NCBI RefSeq assembly: GCF_900109455.1
Contig: NZ_FOAG01000007.1
Span: 62,001 to 126,000, forward strand
Direction of reading: 5' to 3'
Source of the DNA: Roseovarius azorensis
GTDB lineage: Bacteria > Pseudomonadota > Alphaproteobacteria > Rhodobacterales > Rhodobacteraceae
DNA: 64,000 nucleotides
In this document: piece after piece, positions 7,541 to 17,058 of the stretch
Position numbering within the stretch: the first letter of the stretch is position 1
Layout of the letters: each line of letters opens with the position of its first letter
The notes under the pieces: model-generated
Databases searched by the model: none
Told to the model about the DNA's origin: nothing
The model's input: only the letters and a program-made list of their open reading frames with translations
Made by a program: the position numbers and the translations under genes

Positions 7541-8269
7541 CTATTTGGTAGTTTGTTCCGGCGCCGCGTGGAGAGTCTGCCATGTGGCCAGGGCTCGGGA
7601 CAAGTGTCGGTCCATCATTCCCACTGCCAAATCGGTTCGACGAGCCTCAATGGCTTCAAGTATCTCACAATGATCGTCGTAAGCTTGCGTGCCCCGTGAG
7701 TAATCTGAAAAGTATATTATGCGACGCTGTTTTGAGAATTCATAAAATAATTTCACCGTGCGAAGCAGTACTCTATTCTGTGTTGAAGCGACGATTCCAA
7801 GATGGAACGCTTCATCCTCAGCCTCAATTGTCTTTTTGCTATCAATTGCAAGCTTCGTTTTGTAGAGGATTTCCCTCAGCCGATCTACGTCCTGATCCCG
7901 CCTTCTATCGCAGGAAATCCGTACGCCCTGCAGCTCCAGAATACTTCGCACTTCAAACACGTCCTTAGTCTCTTCAGGCTGAAACGGCAGGCCAGAAGAC
8001 GCACGAAGAACGAGGGCCTCGATGCTACTTTCCTCAGAATTTCTAAGATAGATCCCAGAGTTAGGCCTTCGCTCAATCACACGCATCGACTCGAGAGCGG
8101 CCAAAGCCTCGCGAACCGCCCCGCGACTGACATTGAACCTGTCGGCAAAGTCACGTTCCGACGGCAATCGTTCGTTCGGCTCATAGCGACGCTCATCAAT
8201 GAATGAGAGTATTTTCCCTACAACGTTCGGGACACCGGCAATCCTATCGCTTTCCGTCTTCTCAAGCAT
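7541..8269 (-). CDS. GntR-family transcription regulator, FadR subfamily
   Basis: From ATG 8269 the product is 242 residues. The N-terminal winged helix-turn-helix contains RLPSERDFADRFNVSRGAVR and EALAALESMRVIERRPNSG, the GntR signature. The C-terminal FCD domain carries the expected metal-binding pattern: EDEAFHLGIV, YDDHCEILEAIEARR and MMDRHLSRAL. FCD regulators sense organic acids or CoA esters and usually repress nearby catabolic genes. A FadR-like palindrome sits upstream at 8399-8412, and similar sites occur before the importer, oxidase and ligase genes. The frame extends to 8368, but the conserved start and the lack of family sequence upstream favour 8269. Family is certain, ligand unknown. 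Confidence 0.9.
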   Translation of the reverse strand: MLEKTESDRIAGVPNVVGKILSFIDERRYEPNERLPSERDFADRFNVSRGAVREALAALESMRVIERRPNSGIYLRNSEESSIEALVLRASSGLPFQPEETKDVFEVRSILELQGVRISCDRRRDQDVDRLREILYKTKLAIDSKKTIEAEDEAFHLGIVASTQNRVLLRTVKLFYEFSKQRRIIYFSDYSRGTQAYDDHCEILEAIEARRTDLAVGMMDRHLSRALATWQTLHAAPEQTTK

Positions 8270-8398
8270 TTTTCGGTCTTTTTTCCAGCCGTCAGTCCAT
8301 CCCAACCAGGTCCATCCCGATACGGAAGGGTCATAAATCATACGCGTTGCTTGGCAACTCGAACCCAAAGTACCAGTGAAACCCTAGCCGGTCTACCA

Positions 8399-8412
8399 AA
8401 TTGGTTAATCCG
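8399..8412. promoter_or_regulatory. FadR-type operator upstream of the GntR regulator gene
   Basis: AATTGG-TTAAT-CCGG at 8399-8412 matches the TTGG-N5-CC core seen at 14206-14220, 23386-23398 and 26043-26059, though its right arm is degenerate. It lies about 130 bp upstream of the chosen regulator start, so autoregulation is likely. The site is assigned by similarity. Confidence 0.5.
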
Positions 8413-8603
8413 GCTCCGCGCTGAAGCTGCCATATGCCCGATGGTTAAGCCACCCGTTCATTAAACTCCCCACGGCATGCCTTGCGCGTAGAGATGGCCA
8501 AGCGCGGCGCCCGGCCAACACCAAGCCGATGGCCTAGCCGTAAACGCCGTCCGCCGTTCAGGGCCTTCCTCTATCGCCACCGCACCCTCGAGACGCAGGT
8601 CGA

Positions 8604-8666
8604 AACTACCTTGCTCTCGTCAAACTCATTTCAGCTAAAATCTAGATGCAATTCATGGGTCGGTGA
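8604..8666 (+). repeat. 63-bp direct repeat, left copy
   Basis: The block beginning AACTACCTTGCTCTCGTCAA and ending TCGGTGA recurs at 9151-9213 in the same orientation, same length, at roughly three-quarters identity. The two copies bracket the EthD-like gene. I do not recognise it as the end of a named insertion sequence. Confidence 0.6.
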
Positions 8667-8718
8667 CCTATAAATGCCCCCGGAACGCTCGGAGAGGCGT
8701 TCAGGTAGGAGCCCGACC

Positions 8719-9033
8719 ATGATCAAGATGAGCGTCTACTATCCGGCCCATGGCGGCTCGAAGTTCGACCACGATTACTACTGTGCCAGCCACCTGCCAC
8801 TGATCAGAGAACGAATGGGCGATGCCTGCCTGCGCTACGAGATCGAGAAGGGCCTAACGGGCCGCGAACCTGGAAGCGCGCCGGAGTTCGTCGCAGCGTG
8901 CCACATCTACTCACCGAGCCTGGGGACATTCCGGGAGGCGTTCGGCCCACACCGCGCGGAGATCGTCGCGGACGTCGCCAACTATACGGACATCGCACCC
9001 ATCGTGCAGATCAGCGAAATCGTTGGAGCGTAA
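8719..9033 (+). CDS. EthD-like small protein
   Basis: The 104-residue product from ATG 8719 begins MIKMSVYYPAHGGSKFDHDY and continues CASHLPLIRERMG, the usual opening of EthD-type ferredoxin-fold proteins. It ends with VADVANYTDIAPIVQISEIV, also typical. EthD was named from ethyl tert-butyl ether degradation clusters, where it is required but its reaction is unknown; relatives occur in many catabolic operons. Here it stands alone between two 63-bp direct repeats, divergent from the GntR regulator. An in-frame extension to 8674 lacks family sequence. The family match is good; a role with the nearby cluster is inference. Confidence 0.8.
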   Translation: MIKMSVYYPAHGGSKFDHDYYCASHLPLIRERMGDACLRYEIEKGLTGREPGSAPEFVAACHIYSPSLGTFREAFGPHRAEIVADVANYTDIAPIVQISEIVGA

Positions 9034-9150
9034 GGGCTTCGGTGCGTCAGGCTTGGCCGTTGTCCGGGATCGGCGTCGTGCTCGCCATGACCAGCTAACC
9101 GGTGCCGAACAGGTCCACGATCAGGAACGTGTCATTGCCATTCATGCGAC

Positions 9151-9213
9151 AACTACTTTGCTCTCGTCAAGCGCGCTTCAGCCAAAATCTGGATGCGCTC
9201 TATGAACCGGTGA
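9151..9213 (+). repeat. 63-bp direct repeat, right copy
   Basis: This copy begins AACTACTTTGCTCTCGTCAA and ends CCGGTGA, aligning end to end with 8604-8666 without gaps. The pair suggests a duplication or insertion event that brought in the EthD-like gene. Confidence 0.6.
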
Positions 9214-9567
9214 AGTAGACCGGCGCTGGCGAACGGTTCCAGAAAGCACCCGAAGCCTGCATCATTAACTCCATCTATCTTCGAAGTAGGGGTCAAAGTT
9301 CGGTCGTGCGGATACCCGCCGGGACCAGCGCCGCGTCGATCATTGCCATGACCATGTTCTGCGGGGCCTTGCCGATGTCGATGACATGTCGGCGGTGTCT
9401 ATAGTGAGGGTGAACATGCGTCTCTCTCCTCACCTGCGAAGAGTAGAGCGAAGGTGCAGCCCGCTCACCGACTTGAGGCCAGCCTGCCGCAAAGTTCATC
9501 GGCAAAACCCGCTTCCAAGCACATTCCGCACGCAAAAGCCGTTTCACGCTTTTGCTTGGAAATGGGG
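9214..9567. other. Noncoding stretch between the repeat and glcG
   Basis: No intact gene is visible. On the minus strand a short peptide-like stretch (KAPQNMVMAMIDAALVPAG, about 9300-9365) looks protein-like and ends at a stop, so it may be the C-terminal stump of a lost gene. I cannot name it. Confidence 0.35.
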
Positions 9568-9999
9568 TTAGCCCTTGTCCGCGGCCAGGCCTACCTGTTC
9601 GACAGCGTGCGCCGCGCAGATTTCGTCGTTGTCCGATGTATCGCCGGAGATTCCGACAGCACCGAGGGTTTCGCCCGCTTCCCCGCGTATCAGGACACCA
9701 CCGGGAACCGGCACGATCTTCCCGCCGGAAACGCCGGACAGGGCTTGGACAAAATGAACACGCTCGGCGGCGGCCGCGTTCAGCCAGCGGGAGCCCGAGC
9801 CGACCGCCAGCGCGCCATAGGCTTTGCCAAAGGCGATCTCGAAGCGGAGCATGGAAGAACCATCCTGCTTCTGGAATGCGATGAGGTGGCCGCCTGCATC
9901 GAGCACCGCGACCGAGAGCGGCTTCAGGTTGAGCTCCCGCCCCCGATCCAGCGCGGATTCGATGATGCGATTGGCGACATTCAACGTGATGGTATTCAT
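9568..9999 (-). CDS. glcG: GlcG/HbpS-family heme-binding protein
   Basis: From ATG 9999 the product is 143 residues and begins MNTITLNVANRIIESAL. It contains the family blocks LSVAVLDAGGHLIAFQKQDG, RFEIAFGKAYGALAVG and VPVPGGVLIRG, ending in the usual GAVGISGDTSDNDEICA segment. GlcG proteins (DUF336) accompany glycolate oxidase genes; some relatives bind heme, but the role in glycolate metabolism is unclear. The gene follows malate synthase G by four bases on the same strand, so both are probably one transcript. In Escherichia coli glcG lies between glcF and glcB, so gene order has changed here, in keeping with the deletion upstream. Confidence 0.88.
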   Translation of the reverse strand: MNTITLNVANRIIESALDRGRELNLKPLSVAVLDAGGHLIAFQKQDGSSMLRFEIAFGKAYGALAVGSGSRWLNAAAAERVHFVQALSGVSGGKIVPVPGGVLIRGEAGETLGAVGISGDTSDNDEICAAHAVEQVGLAADKG

Positions 10000-10003
10000 T
10001 GTT

Positions 10004-12196
10004 TTATCCCGTTCCGAGAACGTTCTCGCCTGCCCCACTGGCCTTCAGCTCCAACCGGCGGGCGTGCAGAACCGGCTCGGTATAGCCGTTCGGCTGGGCG
10101 CGGCCCTGCAGCACCAGATCACACGCGGCCTGGAAGGCGATCGAATTCTCGAAATCCGGGGCCATCGGCCGATAAAGCGGGTCGCCCTCGTTCTGCCGGT
10201 CGACGACCGCCGCCATGCGCTTCATCGTCTCCATCACCTGATCGCGCGTACAAACGCCATGATGCAGCCAATTGGCGATGTGCTGCGAGGAGATGCGCAG
10301 CGTGGCGCGATCCTCCATCAGGCCGACATCGTTGATGTCCGGCACTTTCGAGCAGCCGACACCCTGGTCGATCCAGCGCACGACATAACCCAGGATGCCC
10401 TGGGCGTTGTTGTCGAGTTCCTTCTGGATCTCTTCGGGCGTCCAGTTCGGCCGCAGGGCGACGGGGATCGACAGGATGTCGTCGAGCTTGGCCTTCGGGC
10501 GGTTTTTGAAACCTTCCTGCACGGCGTGCACATCGACCTTGTGGTAGTGCGTCGCATGCAGCGTCGCGGCTGTCGGCGACGGCACCCAGGCGGTGTTGGC
10601 GCCGGCCTTCGGGTGAGCGATCTTCTCAACCAGCATCGCCGCCATCAGGTCGGGCATCGCCCACATGCCCTTGCCGATCTGGGCATGACCGGCAAGCCCG
10701 CACTCCAGGCCGGTGTCGACATTCCACGCTTCATAGGCGGAAATCCACGCCGCCTGCTTCATGTCGCCCTTGCGGATCATCGGGCCGGCTTCCATCGAGG
10801 TGTGGATCTCGTCGCCGGTGCGGTCGAGGAAGCCGGTGTTGATGAAGACGACGCGTTCGCGGGCTGCACGGATGCATTCCTTGAGGTTGACCGTGGTGCG
10901 GCGTTCCTCATCCATGATGCCCATCTTCAGCGTGTTGGGCTGCATGCCGAGCGCCTGTTCGACGCGGCCGAAAAGCTCGACAGCGAACGACACCTCCTCC
11001 GGCCCGTGCATCTTCGGCTTGACGATATAGACCGAGCCTGTCCGCGAATTGGCGCGGCGGCCATTAGGGCCGACATCGTGCAGCGCGATCAGGCTGGTGA
11101 TCATCGCGTCCATGATGCCTTCCGGAACCTCATTGCCGTCGCGGTCGAGGATCGCCGGGTTGGTCATCAGGTGGCCGACATTGCGCACCAGCATCAGCGA
11201 GCGGCCGGGCAGAGTCAGTTTGCTTCCGTCGGGTGCCGTATAGTCGCGGTCAGGATTGAGCTTGCGCGTGAACGTCTTGCCGCTCTTCGAGACCTCTTCC
11301 TCTAAATCGCCCTTCATCAGGCCGAGCCAGTTGCGGTAGACGGCGACCTTATCCTCGGCGTCGACCGCGGCGACCGAGTCCTCGCAGTCCTGGATGGTGG
11401 TAATGGCCGATTCCAGAATAACGTCTGAAATTCCAGCCTCGTCTTGGCTTCCGATGACGTGTTGATCATCAAGGATGATTTCGATGTGAAGGCCGTTTCT
11501 CGATAAGAGCAACGAAGACGGATTGTCGACGTCACCTAGGTACCCCGCGAATTGTGAGGGATCGCGCAACCCACCCTCCGAGGAGCCCGTCATCAGTCGA
11601 AACTGACCATCTTTAATTTGAGAACTGGTCATGTTTGACCAGCTGTCTGTCTTCAACGGCACGCTGTCATCTAAGAATGCTCGCGCCCACGCGATGACTT
11701 TCTCGCCGCGCTTGGGATTGTAGCCATTGCCCTTTTCGGCGCCGTCGGTCTCGGGAATGGCATCGGTGCCGTAGAGTGCATCATAGAGCGAACCCCAGCG
11801 CGCGTTGGCGGCATTCAGCGCATAACGGGCATTCATCACCGGCACGACGAGTTGCGGACCGGCGACGGTGGCGATCTCCGGATCGACGTTTTCGGTGGTG
11901 ACCTTGAAATCCGGACCTTCGTCCAGCAGGTAGCCGATCTCCTTGAGGAAAGCCTTGTAGGCCGCCATGTCGGACGGCGCGCCATTTTCGCGATGCCAGG
12001 CGTCGATCTTCTCCTGAATCTCGTCGCGCTTTTCGAGCAGCGCCCGGTTCTTCGGAGCGAGGTCGCGAACGATCTTGGCGAAGCCGGCCCAGAACTCTGC
12101 GAGCTTGATGCCGGTGCCCGGCATCGCGCGCTTGTTGACGAAATCGTAGAGCCCGCGATCGACCTGCAACCCGCCGACTTCGATTCGATTTGCCAT
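10004..12196 (-). CDS. glcB: Malate synthase G
   Basis: This 730-residue enzyme (start ATG 12196, [19 protein letters not shown]) condenses glyoxylate with acetyl-CoA to malate. Length is normal for the G isoform (about 723-730). Visible family blocks include [55 protein letters not shown], and [19 protein letters not shown] with the downstream [17 protein letters not shown]. The frame is open upstream of the ATG through a glcD remnant to 12538, but the first 114 residues belong to that other protein; 12196 restores the family N-terminus. It would capture glyoxylate from glycolate or from ether or glycol breakdown. It appears intact. Confidence 0.95.
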   Translation of the reverse strand: MANRIEVGGLQVDRGLYDFVNKRAMPGTGIKLAEFWAGFAKIVRDLAPKNRALLEKRDEIQEKIDAWHRENGAPSDMAAYKAFLKEIGYLLDEGPDFKVTTENVDPEIATVAGPQLVVPVMNARYALNAANARWGSLYDALYGTDAIPETDGAEKGNGYNPKRGEKVIAWARAFLDDSVPLKTDSWSNMTSSQIKDGQFRLMTGSSEGGLRDPSQFAGYLGDVDNPSSLLLSRNGLHIEIILDDQHVIGSQDEAGISDVILESAITTIQDCEDSVAAVDAEDKVAVYRNWLGLMKGDLEEEVSKSGKTFTRKLNPDRDYTAPDGSKLTLPGRSLMLVRNVGHLMTNPAILDRDGNEVPEGIMDAMITSLIALHDVGPNGRRANSRTGSVYIVKPKMHGPEEVSFAVELFGRVEQALGMQPNTLKMGIMDEERRTTVNLKECIRAARERVVFINTGFLDRTGDEIHTSMEAGPMIRKGDMKQAAWISAYEAWNVDTGLECGLAGHAQIGKGMWAMPDLMAAMLVEKIAHPKAGANTAWVPSPTAATLHATHYHKVDVHAVQEGFKNRPKAKLDDILSIPVALRPNWTPEEIQKELDNNAQGILGYVVRWIDQGVGCSKVPDINDVGLMEDRATLRISSQHIANWLHHGVCTRDQVMETMKRMAAVVDRQNEGDPLYRPMAPDFENSIAFQAACDLVLQGRAQPNGYTEPVLHARRLELKASGAGENVLGTG

Positions 12197-12665
12197 GTCC
12201 AAAGCTCCGTTATGGCGCCCCCACAGGCGCGTATCGTTTCGCGGGTTCGGTGCATAGAAAAACCCTTCCACTTCCAGCTCTGCGCTGACGGAAAGGTTCG
12301 TGACGCCGGTCTGAACCCTGATGAATCGGTTTGCGGTATCAATCTCGCGAACATCCCGCACCACGCTATCGGCCGTCGGAAGTGCGCCGCCTGCCAACGA
12401 TGTCTCCGCACCGCGCGGGATAACCGGAACCCGCAGATTGTGGCAAATTCTCATCGCCGCCGCTACCTCCTCGGTGGTGCGAGGCAGAACCACGGCGAGC
12501 AGCGGACATCGGTACGCCGTCAAACGCGTCGCATTCATATGCCTGGGTTTCCTCCGGGTCCGAGACGATCGCGTCCGCGGGCAGGACGGTACTCAACGCG
12601 GCGACGATCTCGGGCTTATGGGCGATGATCGCGGCGTCGGGAACGGGCATGGCGATGCTGGACAT
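12197..12665 (-). pseudogene. glcD: Glycolate oxidase subunit GlcD, N-terminal remnant
   Basis: Starting at ATG 12665 the sequence encodes [20 protein letters not shown] and [15 protein letters not shown]. It then shifts frame and continues [40 protein letters not shown], and VRVQTGV-like sequence ending FFYAPNP. This is the start of the FAD-binding domain of the glycolate oxidase catalytic subunit. About three-quarters of glcD, and any glcE and glcF, are missing. The last part of the remnant runs in frame into malate synthase G, so a deletion removed the middle of a glcDEF-glcB operon. No functional glycolate oxidase remains here. The stump may still carry the promoter used by glcB. Confidence 0.85.
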
Positions 12666-12915
12666 TGGCTCAATTCCGTCTGACCGAAAGCAGTGAATAA
12701 CCGGACGCTCCTTCGCGCTCGCCTTCATCGAAGGCACACGAGATGCGCAGGCTCGCGACAAGCAGACTCACGAGCATCACAGCTATTTCCCGCGCGCCGC
12801 GCGAGAATCCGGAGCGAAGGGGAAGCGCGATATTCGCTGCGGCGGCTCGCCCGCGATGACCTTGGCGCGTCGAACGGCTGAGACCGAATCCGGAGCGCAC
12901 GCAGCCGGCCCTGAA

Positions 12916-14148
12916 TCATCCGCAATAGATAATCTTGTCCTTCTCAAGTCGCGATATTTCATCGTCGCCGATGTTGAGGATTGAATTGAGGATGTGCTTC
13001 GTATGCTCCCCAAGCATGGGGGGGCTGATGGTGTACTCAATTTCTGTCTGAGAGAATTTGATCGGATTGGCCACGAGCGGCACGGTCTTGCCCGTGGTGT
13101 GGGGAAGATTGATCTGCAATTCGCGATGGACGACCTGCGGATGCACGAATGCCTGGTCGAGTCGGTTGATCGATGCGCATGGTACGCCGATGGGTTCGAG
13201 AAGCGCGATCCAGTGCTCGGTTGGTTCCTGGGCAAGGCGTTCGGCCACGATCGGGATCAGAGCGTCGCGGTTTTCCAAGCGATCCGTGTTTGTGGTGAAA
13301 CGGGGGTCGTCGCAGAGCACTTGCAGCCGGGACGCCGTGCAGAACTTCCTGAACTGCTGGTCGTTCCCCACCGCAAGCACGAATGATCCGTTGCTCGATT
13401 TGAACACCTGATAGGGCACGATGTTCGGATGGGCGTTTCCATATCGGCGCGGCGGCTTCCCCGTGGTCAGATAGTTCAAGTTCTGGTTGGCCAGAGCGGC
13501 AAGCTGGACATCAAGAAGCGCCATGTCGATATGCTGGCCCTCGCCCGTCCGCTCGCGATGCAACAACGCCGACAGCACACCTGTTGCGCTATACATTCCA
13601 GTGAGGAGATCGGAAATCGGGACGCCGACCTTCTGAGGGCCGCCGCCGGGCTTGTCGTCCGCCTCGCCCGTGATGCTCATCAGCCCGGATATGGCTTGGA
13701 TGGCCATGTCGTATCCGGCTACGTTTTTCATCGGGCCGGTCTGGCCGTATCCCGTAATGGAGCAGTACACGATGTCCGGCTTTATGAGCCGGAGCGCTTC
13801 ATAGTCTAGCCCATACCGTTTCATGTCGCCGACTTTATAGTTCTCTATGAGAACGTCGGTCTTCCTGACCAGAGATCGAACGATGTCCGCGCCTGCTTGC
13901 GTGGCGATGTCCACGCAAATCGAGTGCTTGCCGCGATTGGCGCTCAGGAAGTAGGCACTCTCGGTTGTTCCATCAAGATGCGGTGGCCCCCAGTGGCGAG
14001 TGTCGTCGCCGGTGAACGGGCGTTCGATTTTCCAAACCGTCGCCCCTAGATCGGCCAAGAGCTGCCCGAGCCAAGGGCCCGCAAGAATCCTCGATAAATC
14101 GAGAATTTGGTATCCGCTTAACGGTCCTGCCATATCAACAACCCACAT
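12916..14148 (-). CDS. CaiB/BaiF-family (class III) CoA-transferase
   Basis: The 410-residue protein has the family opening SGYQILDLSRILAGPWLGQ. The catalytic aspartate Asp147 lies in NVAGYDMAIQAISG, and the adjacent GLMSITGEADDKPGG and GEGQHIDMALLD blocks complete the signature. Class III enzymes move CoA between carboxylic acids, often from succinyl-CoA or a pathway thioester. Either ATG 14148 or ATG 14133 could be the start; the second gives the more usual N-terminus. It is divergent from the ABC importer operon, and tandem FadR-type palindromes (14193-14220) lie in the shared region, so it is probably controlled by the GntR protein. The substrate acid is unknown. Confidence 0.9.
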   Translation of the reverse strand: MWVVDMAGPLSGYQILDLSRILAGPWLGQLLADLGATVWKIERPFTGDDTRHWGPPHLDGTTESAYFLSANRGKHSICVDIATQAGADIVRSLVRKTDVLIENYKVGDMKRYGLDYEALRLIKPDIVYCSITGYGQTGPMKNVAGYDMAIQAISGLMSITGEADDKPGGGPQKVGVPISDLLTGMYSATGVLSALLHRERTGEGQHIDMALLDVQLAALANQNLNYLTTGKPPRRYGNAHPNIVPYQVFKSSNGSFVLAVGNDQQFRKFCTASRLQVLCDDPRFTTNTDRLENRDALIPIVAERLAQEPTEHWIALLEPIGVPCASINRLDQAFVHPQVVHRELQINLPHTTGKTVPLVANPIKFSQTEIEYTISPPMLGEHTKHILNSILNIGDDEISRLEKDKIIYCG

Positions 14149-14192
14149 TCGAGATTAATAGCTTCTTTACAGAAGCTGTGGGTAATGCGTAA

Positions 14193-14220
14193 CTGGAGTT
14201 ACCAGATTGGTCAATCCAAT
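14193..14220. promoter_or_regulatory. Tandem FadR-type operators between CoA-transferase and importer
   Basis: Two palindromes abut: CTGG-AGTTA-CCAG at 14193-14205 and ATTGG-TCAAT-CCAAT at 14206-14220, the latter a perfect inverted repeat. Both share the TTGG-N5-CCAA plan found at the other sites in this cluster and resemble the TGGT-N3-ACCA core known for FadR-subfamily GntR regulators. The position can control both divergent transcripts. Confidence 0.65.
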
Positions 14221-14267
14221 TTTGGCGCCCACCCATCCGGGGCAATATCAAATCCACGTCGCAGACA

Positions 14268-14331
14268 TTGACGAAACTGCGAATCTGGTCTATACAAATT
14301 GGTCTACAACAAGGCCGCCGGGAGGGCGGCC
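14268..14331 (+). promoter_or_regulatory. Importer operon promoter with overlapping half-site and leader hairpin
   Basis: TTGACG at 14268-14273 and TATACA at 14291-14296 are spaced by 17 bases, a strong sigma-70 pattern. ATTGGTCTACAAC (14298-14310) overlaps the expected start point and looks like a half operator. A GC hairpin, GGCCGCC-GGGAG-GGCGGCC (14313-14331), follows in the leader. AGGGAGG (about 14360-14366) is the ribosome site for the ATPase gene. Confidence 0.6.
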
Positions 14332-14375
14332 TGCGATGCCCGCACTGGGGATCACGTTTAGGGAGGTTTTGCTGC

Positions 14376-15494
14376 ATGGCGCGAATATCGCTCCAAAATG
14401 TCTCCAAGTCGTTTGGTGGCGACCAGGGCCCTTGGGCCGTTAATAAATTCTCCCTAGAGGTAGAAGACGGCGAGCTCGTTGTTTTTGTCGGTCCTTCGGG
14501 ATGCGGAAAATCGACGACACTGCGGATGATCGCTGGCCTCGACGACACCACGTCGGGCACCATCACGATCGGCGGGCGGGATGTCACCGGTCTGCCACCG
14601 AAAGATCGCAATGTTGCGATGGTCTTTCAGAACTATGCGCTGTATCCGCAGAAGTCGGTCTACGACAACATGGCGTTCGGCCTACGGGTGCGCGGTGAAG
14701 CGAAGCAGGAGATCGACCGGCGCGTGAGGGCTGCAGCGGCCAGCCTAGACCTCGAATCCCTGCTCCACCGCAAACCGCGACAGCTGTCGGGCGGGCAGAT
14801 GCAGCGTGTGGCACTCGGGCGTGCGCTCGTGCGGGACCCCGATGTTTTCCTTCTGGACGAGCCGCTTTCCAATCTGGATGCGAAGCTGCGCGTCAAGATG
14901 CGGGAAGAAATCGCGACGCTCCATGCCCGTCTCGGGGCAACGATGATCTTCGTGACACATGACCAGGTCGAAGCAATGACGCTTGGAGACCGTATCGTGA
15001 TCATGCGCGATGGCCTGATCCAACAGGCTGGGAAGCCTCTCGAACTCTACGATCGGCCTGCAAACACGTTCGTAGCCGGGTTTATCGGTTCGCCCGAAAT
15101 GAACCTGATCGACGGGCAGTTGTCCGACGCAAGCGGGCGGCTCGAGGTGCGATCGGGAGACCTTTCGGTAGGCATACCAGAAAAGACCTTCGCCAGGAGC
15201 GGACAGAACGTGACGCTTGGAATCCGGCCCGAGCACCTCGTCATCTCTAACGGCTCGCCGCTTGAGATGACCGTGAACTTGGTCGAGCAGATCGGAGCGC
15301 AGACTTATCTCATGGGCACGCTGGCCGGCCATAAGATGCGTGCCGTCCTCCAGCGTCGTGATGAAATCCGCGCCGGTGACAAACTCCCTATCGCCTTCCC
15401 GAGTGAGCGGCTTCACCTGTTCGACTCCATTAGCGGTGCGTCGCTGCGGATGGCGCAAACGGGCGGCAAAATCGGCGTAATGGAAAATGCGTAA
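14376..15494 (+). CDS. ABC importer ATPase, UgpC/MalK type
   Basis: From ATG 14376 the product is 372 residues. It has Walker A GPSGCGKS (39-46), signature LSGGQMQRVALGRAL, Walker B VFLLDEPLSNLD and a switch histidine in MIFVTHDQ. The C-terminal third is the regulatory TOBE region of carbohydrate-type (CUT1) importers, with the FIGSPEMNLIDG block. It powers uptake through the two permeases at 17112-18938. An upstream frame to 14268 lies over the promoter and was not used. It is the first gene of an operon that runs at least to 22134. Substrate cannot be told from this subunit. Confidence 0.93.
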   Translation: MARISLQNVSKSFGGDQGPWAVNKFSLEVEDGELVVFVGPSGCGKSTTLRMIAGLDDTTSGTITIGGRDVTGLPPKDRNVAMVFQNYALYPQKSVYDNMAFGLRVRGEAKQEIDRRVRAAAASLDLESLLHRKPRQLSGGQMQRVALGRALVRDPDVFLLDEPLSNLDAKLRVKMREEIATLHARLGATMIFVTHDQVEAMTLGDRIVIMRDGLIQQAGKPLELYDRPANTFVAGFIGSPEMNLIDGQLSDASGRLEVRSGDLSVGIPEKTFARSGQNVTLGIRPEHLVISNGSPLEMTVNLVEQIGAQTYLMGTLAGHKMRAVLQRRDEIRAGDKLPIAFPSERLHLFDSISGASLRMAQTGGKIGVMENA

Positions 15495-15703
15495 TGGCCC
15501 CCTGCGAGAGCGGCGGGTCAGGCTGATACTGCGCCCCTGGACCGTGGAGGGCGTCACCGGACTTCAGTAGGAGCTCTGTGTCGCGTCCTAACGATAGCAC
15601 CTCTGGAGCGTCATAAAGGAGGGTCAACGCTATACTCGATACCGGCGACGTTAATTCTTGGCATTTGGCTTGAACTGACAAGTTAACAAGGGAGGAGCAG
15701 GAA

Positions 15704-17053
15704 ATGAGCATTTACATTCCAGGTAGAGTGAGAATGGCGGTAGGCTTGTCCGGCATGACCCGCCGCAACTTTCTTAAATCCGCTGCCGCCGTCGGAGCAG
15801 CAAGCCTCGCGGCGCCTGCGGTGGTGCGGGCCCAGTCCGGCGTCACGCTTCGGTTTCTCAACAACGAAACTTCGGTCGCTAGTCAGGCAGCCCTGAAAAA
15901 AGCGTGCGACGACTACGAAAGCAAATTCGGCGTCAAGATAATCGTCGATTCGAGCCCCATTAGCGGCACGATGCAAAAAGTGATGGCGGCGGTCGCTGCC
16001 GGCCAGCCCTATGACATCATGACTTCCGGGTTCATCGCTGGAATCTTGGAGTATATTCACGCCGGCGCCATCGTCCCGGTGACCGACCTGGTCAAAAAGT
16101 ATGACTGGGGCAAGAAGGCCGCATGGGAGTATCAAGGTGAGAACTGGTACTATCCGTTCGATTACAACCTCGTCGTAAATTATTACCGGAAAGACCTCTA
16201 TGCCCAGAAAGGTCTGAAGATACCGGAGACGTGGGACGACTTCTTGAAGAACTGCCAAGCGCTTACAGTCGTTAATGGTGGAAATGTTGACGTCGGCGGC
16301 TGTGTCATACCTCTTGCAAGCGACAGCTCGACCAACTGGGCGAGCTTCGGCAATATGTTCGCCGAAGGCGCGGAGCTCTTTGACAAAGACTGGAATGTCG
16401 TTTTCGACCAGGGCGAGAACGCTGATCGTGCCACGCGCTTCTTGGATTTCTACGGCGAGTTGTACAAGACGATGCCGCCCGGCATGAACGCCGTGAGTTA
16501 TGCTCAACTAATGAGTCTCTTCGCCACCGGAAAGGCGGCACACAGTGTCTATTCTGGTCGGTTGGTCGAAGCGCTTGAAACGACTAACCCAGAACTCGCC
16601 GATAAGTACGGAATATTCCCCTCGCCTGGTAGTACCGGTCAAAAGGCACTTTCATATGCTTTTGACGGCTTCTGCGTAGGGAAGTCGAACCAAAGCGAGG
16701 AGGCGATTAAGTTCCTTCAGTGGTTTGCAGAAGAGCATTACGTCGATTGGCTGCTTTCAGCATGGATGAACAACCATCCGGCGCGCCTGGACATCTATGA
16801 GAACGAGCGTTGGAAGAGCCATCCCATGATCAAGAAGCATTGGAATACGATGATGACGATGAAGTCCTACATTGAAGGCGACAACATCAAGATCATGGCA
16901 ATCGACACCAGCGGTCCTTCGATCGACATGCGTGCTTGTAACGTATTCAACGCGAATGTCATGCCGGAAATGCTCCAGCAGAAAGTCCTCGGCAACGCCT
17001 CGTCGGCTGATTGCGTCGCCGCGACTGCGCAACGCATTCGCTCCGTCATCTAA
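15704..17053 (+). CDS. ABC importer substrate-binding protein (family 1), Tat-exported
   Basis: This 449-residue protein has a twin-arginine signal TRRNFLK (residues 19-25), a hydrophobic stretch, and a likely cleavage at VVRA-QS (about 43/44). The mature part is a family-1 extracellular solute-binding protein, with DLYAQKGLKIPETWDDFLKN and WYYPFDYNLVVNYYRKDLY typical of the fold. Tat export suggests folding in the cytoplasm. A strong AGGGAGGAG ribosome site precedes ATG 15704; ATG 15755 would remove 17 residues before the signal. A GC hairpin follows the stop codon. The ligand is unknown; these proteins usually take sugars, polyols or related compounds. Confidence 0.92.
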   Translation: MSIYIPGRVRMAVGLSGMTRRNFLKSAAAVGAASLAAPAVVRAQSGVTLRFLNNETSVASQAALKKACDDYESKFGVKIIVDSSPISGTMQKVMAAVAAGQPYDIMTSGFIAGILEYIHAGAIVPVTDLVKKYDWGKKAAWEYQGENWYYPFDYNLVVNYYRKDLYAQKGLKIPETWDDFLKNCQALTVVNGGNVDVGGCVIPLASDSSTNWASFGNMFAEGAELFDKDWNVVFDQGENADRATRFLDFYGELYKTMPPGMNAVSYAQLMSLFATGKAAHSVYSGRLVEALETTNPELADKYGIFPSPGSTGQKALSYAFDGFCVGKSNQSEEAIKFLQWFAEEHYVDWLLSAWMNNHPARLDIYENERWKSHPMIKKHWNTMMTMKSYIEGDNIKIMAIDTSGPSIDMRACNVFNANVMPEMLQQKVLGNASSADCVAATAQRIRSVI

Positions 17054-17058
17054 CTGCA

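Noticed and set aside
9824-11305. A 493-codon frame opposite malate synthase G
   Set aside because: It mirrors a conserved enzyme gene and has no family features.
10004-12538. An 844-residue fusion enzyme of GlcD and GlcB
   Set aside because: The first 114 residues are a fragment of the FAD domain lacking its start and its remainder. Malate synthase regains its normal N-terminus at 12196, so a working fusion is unlikely.
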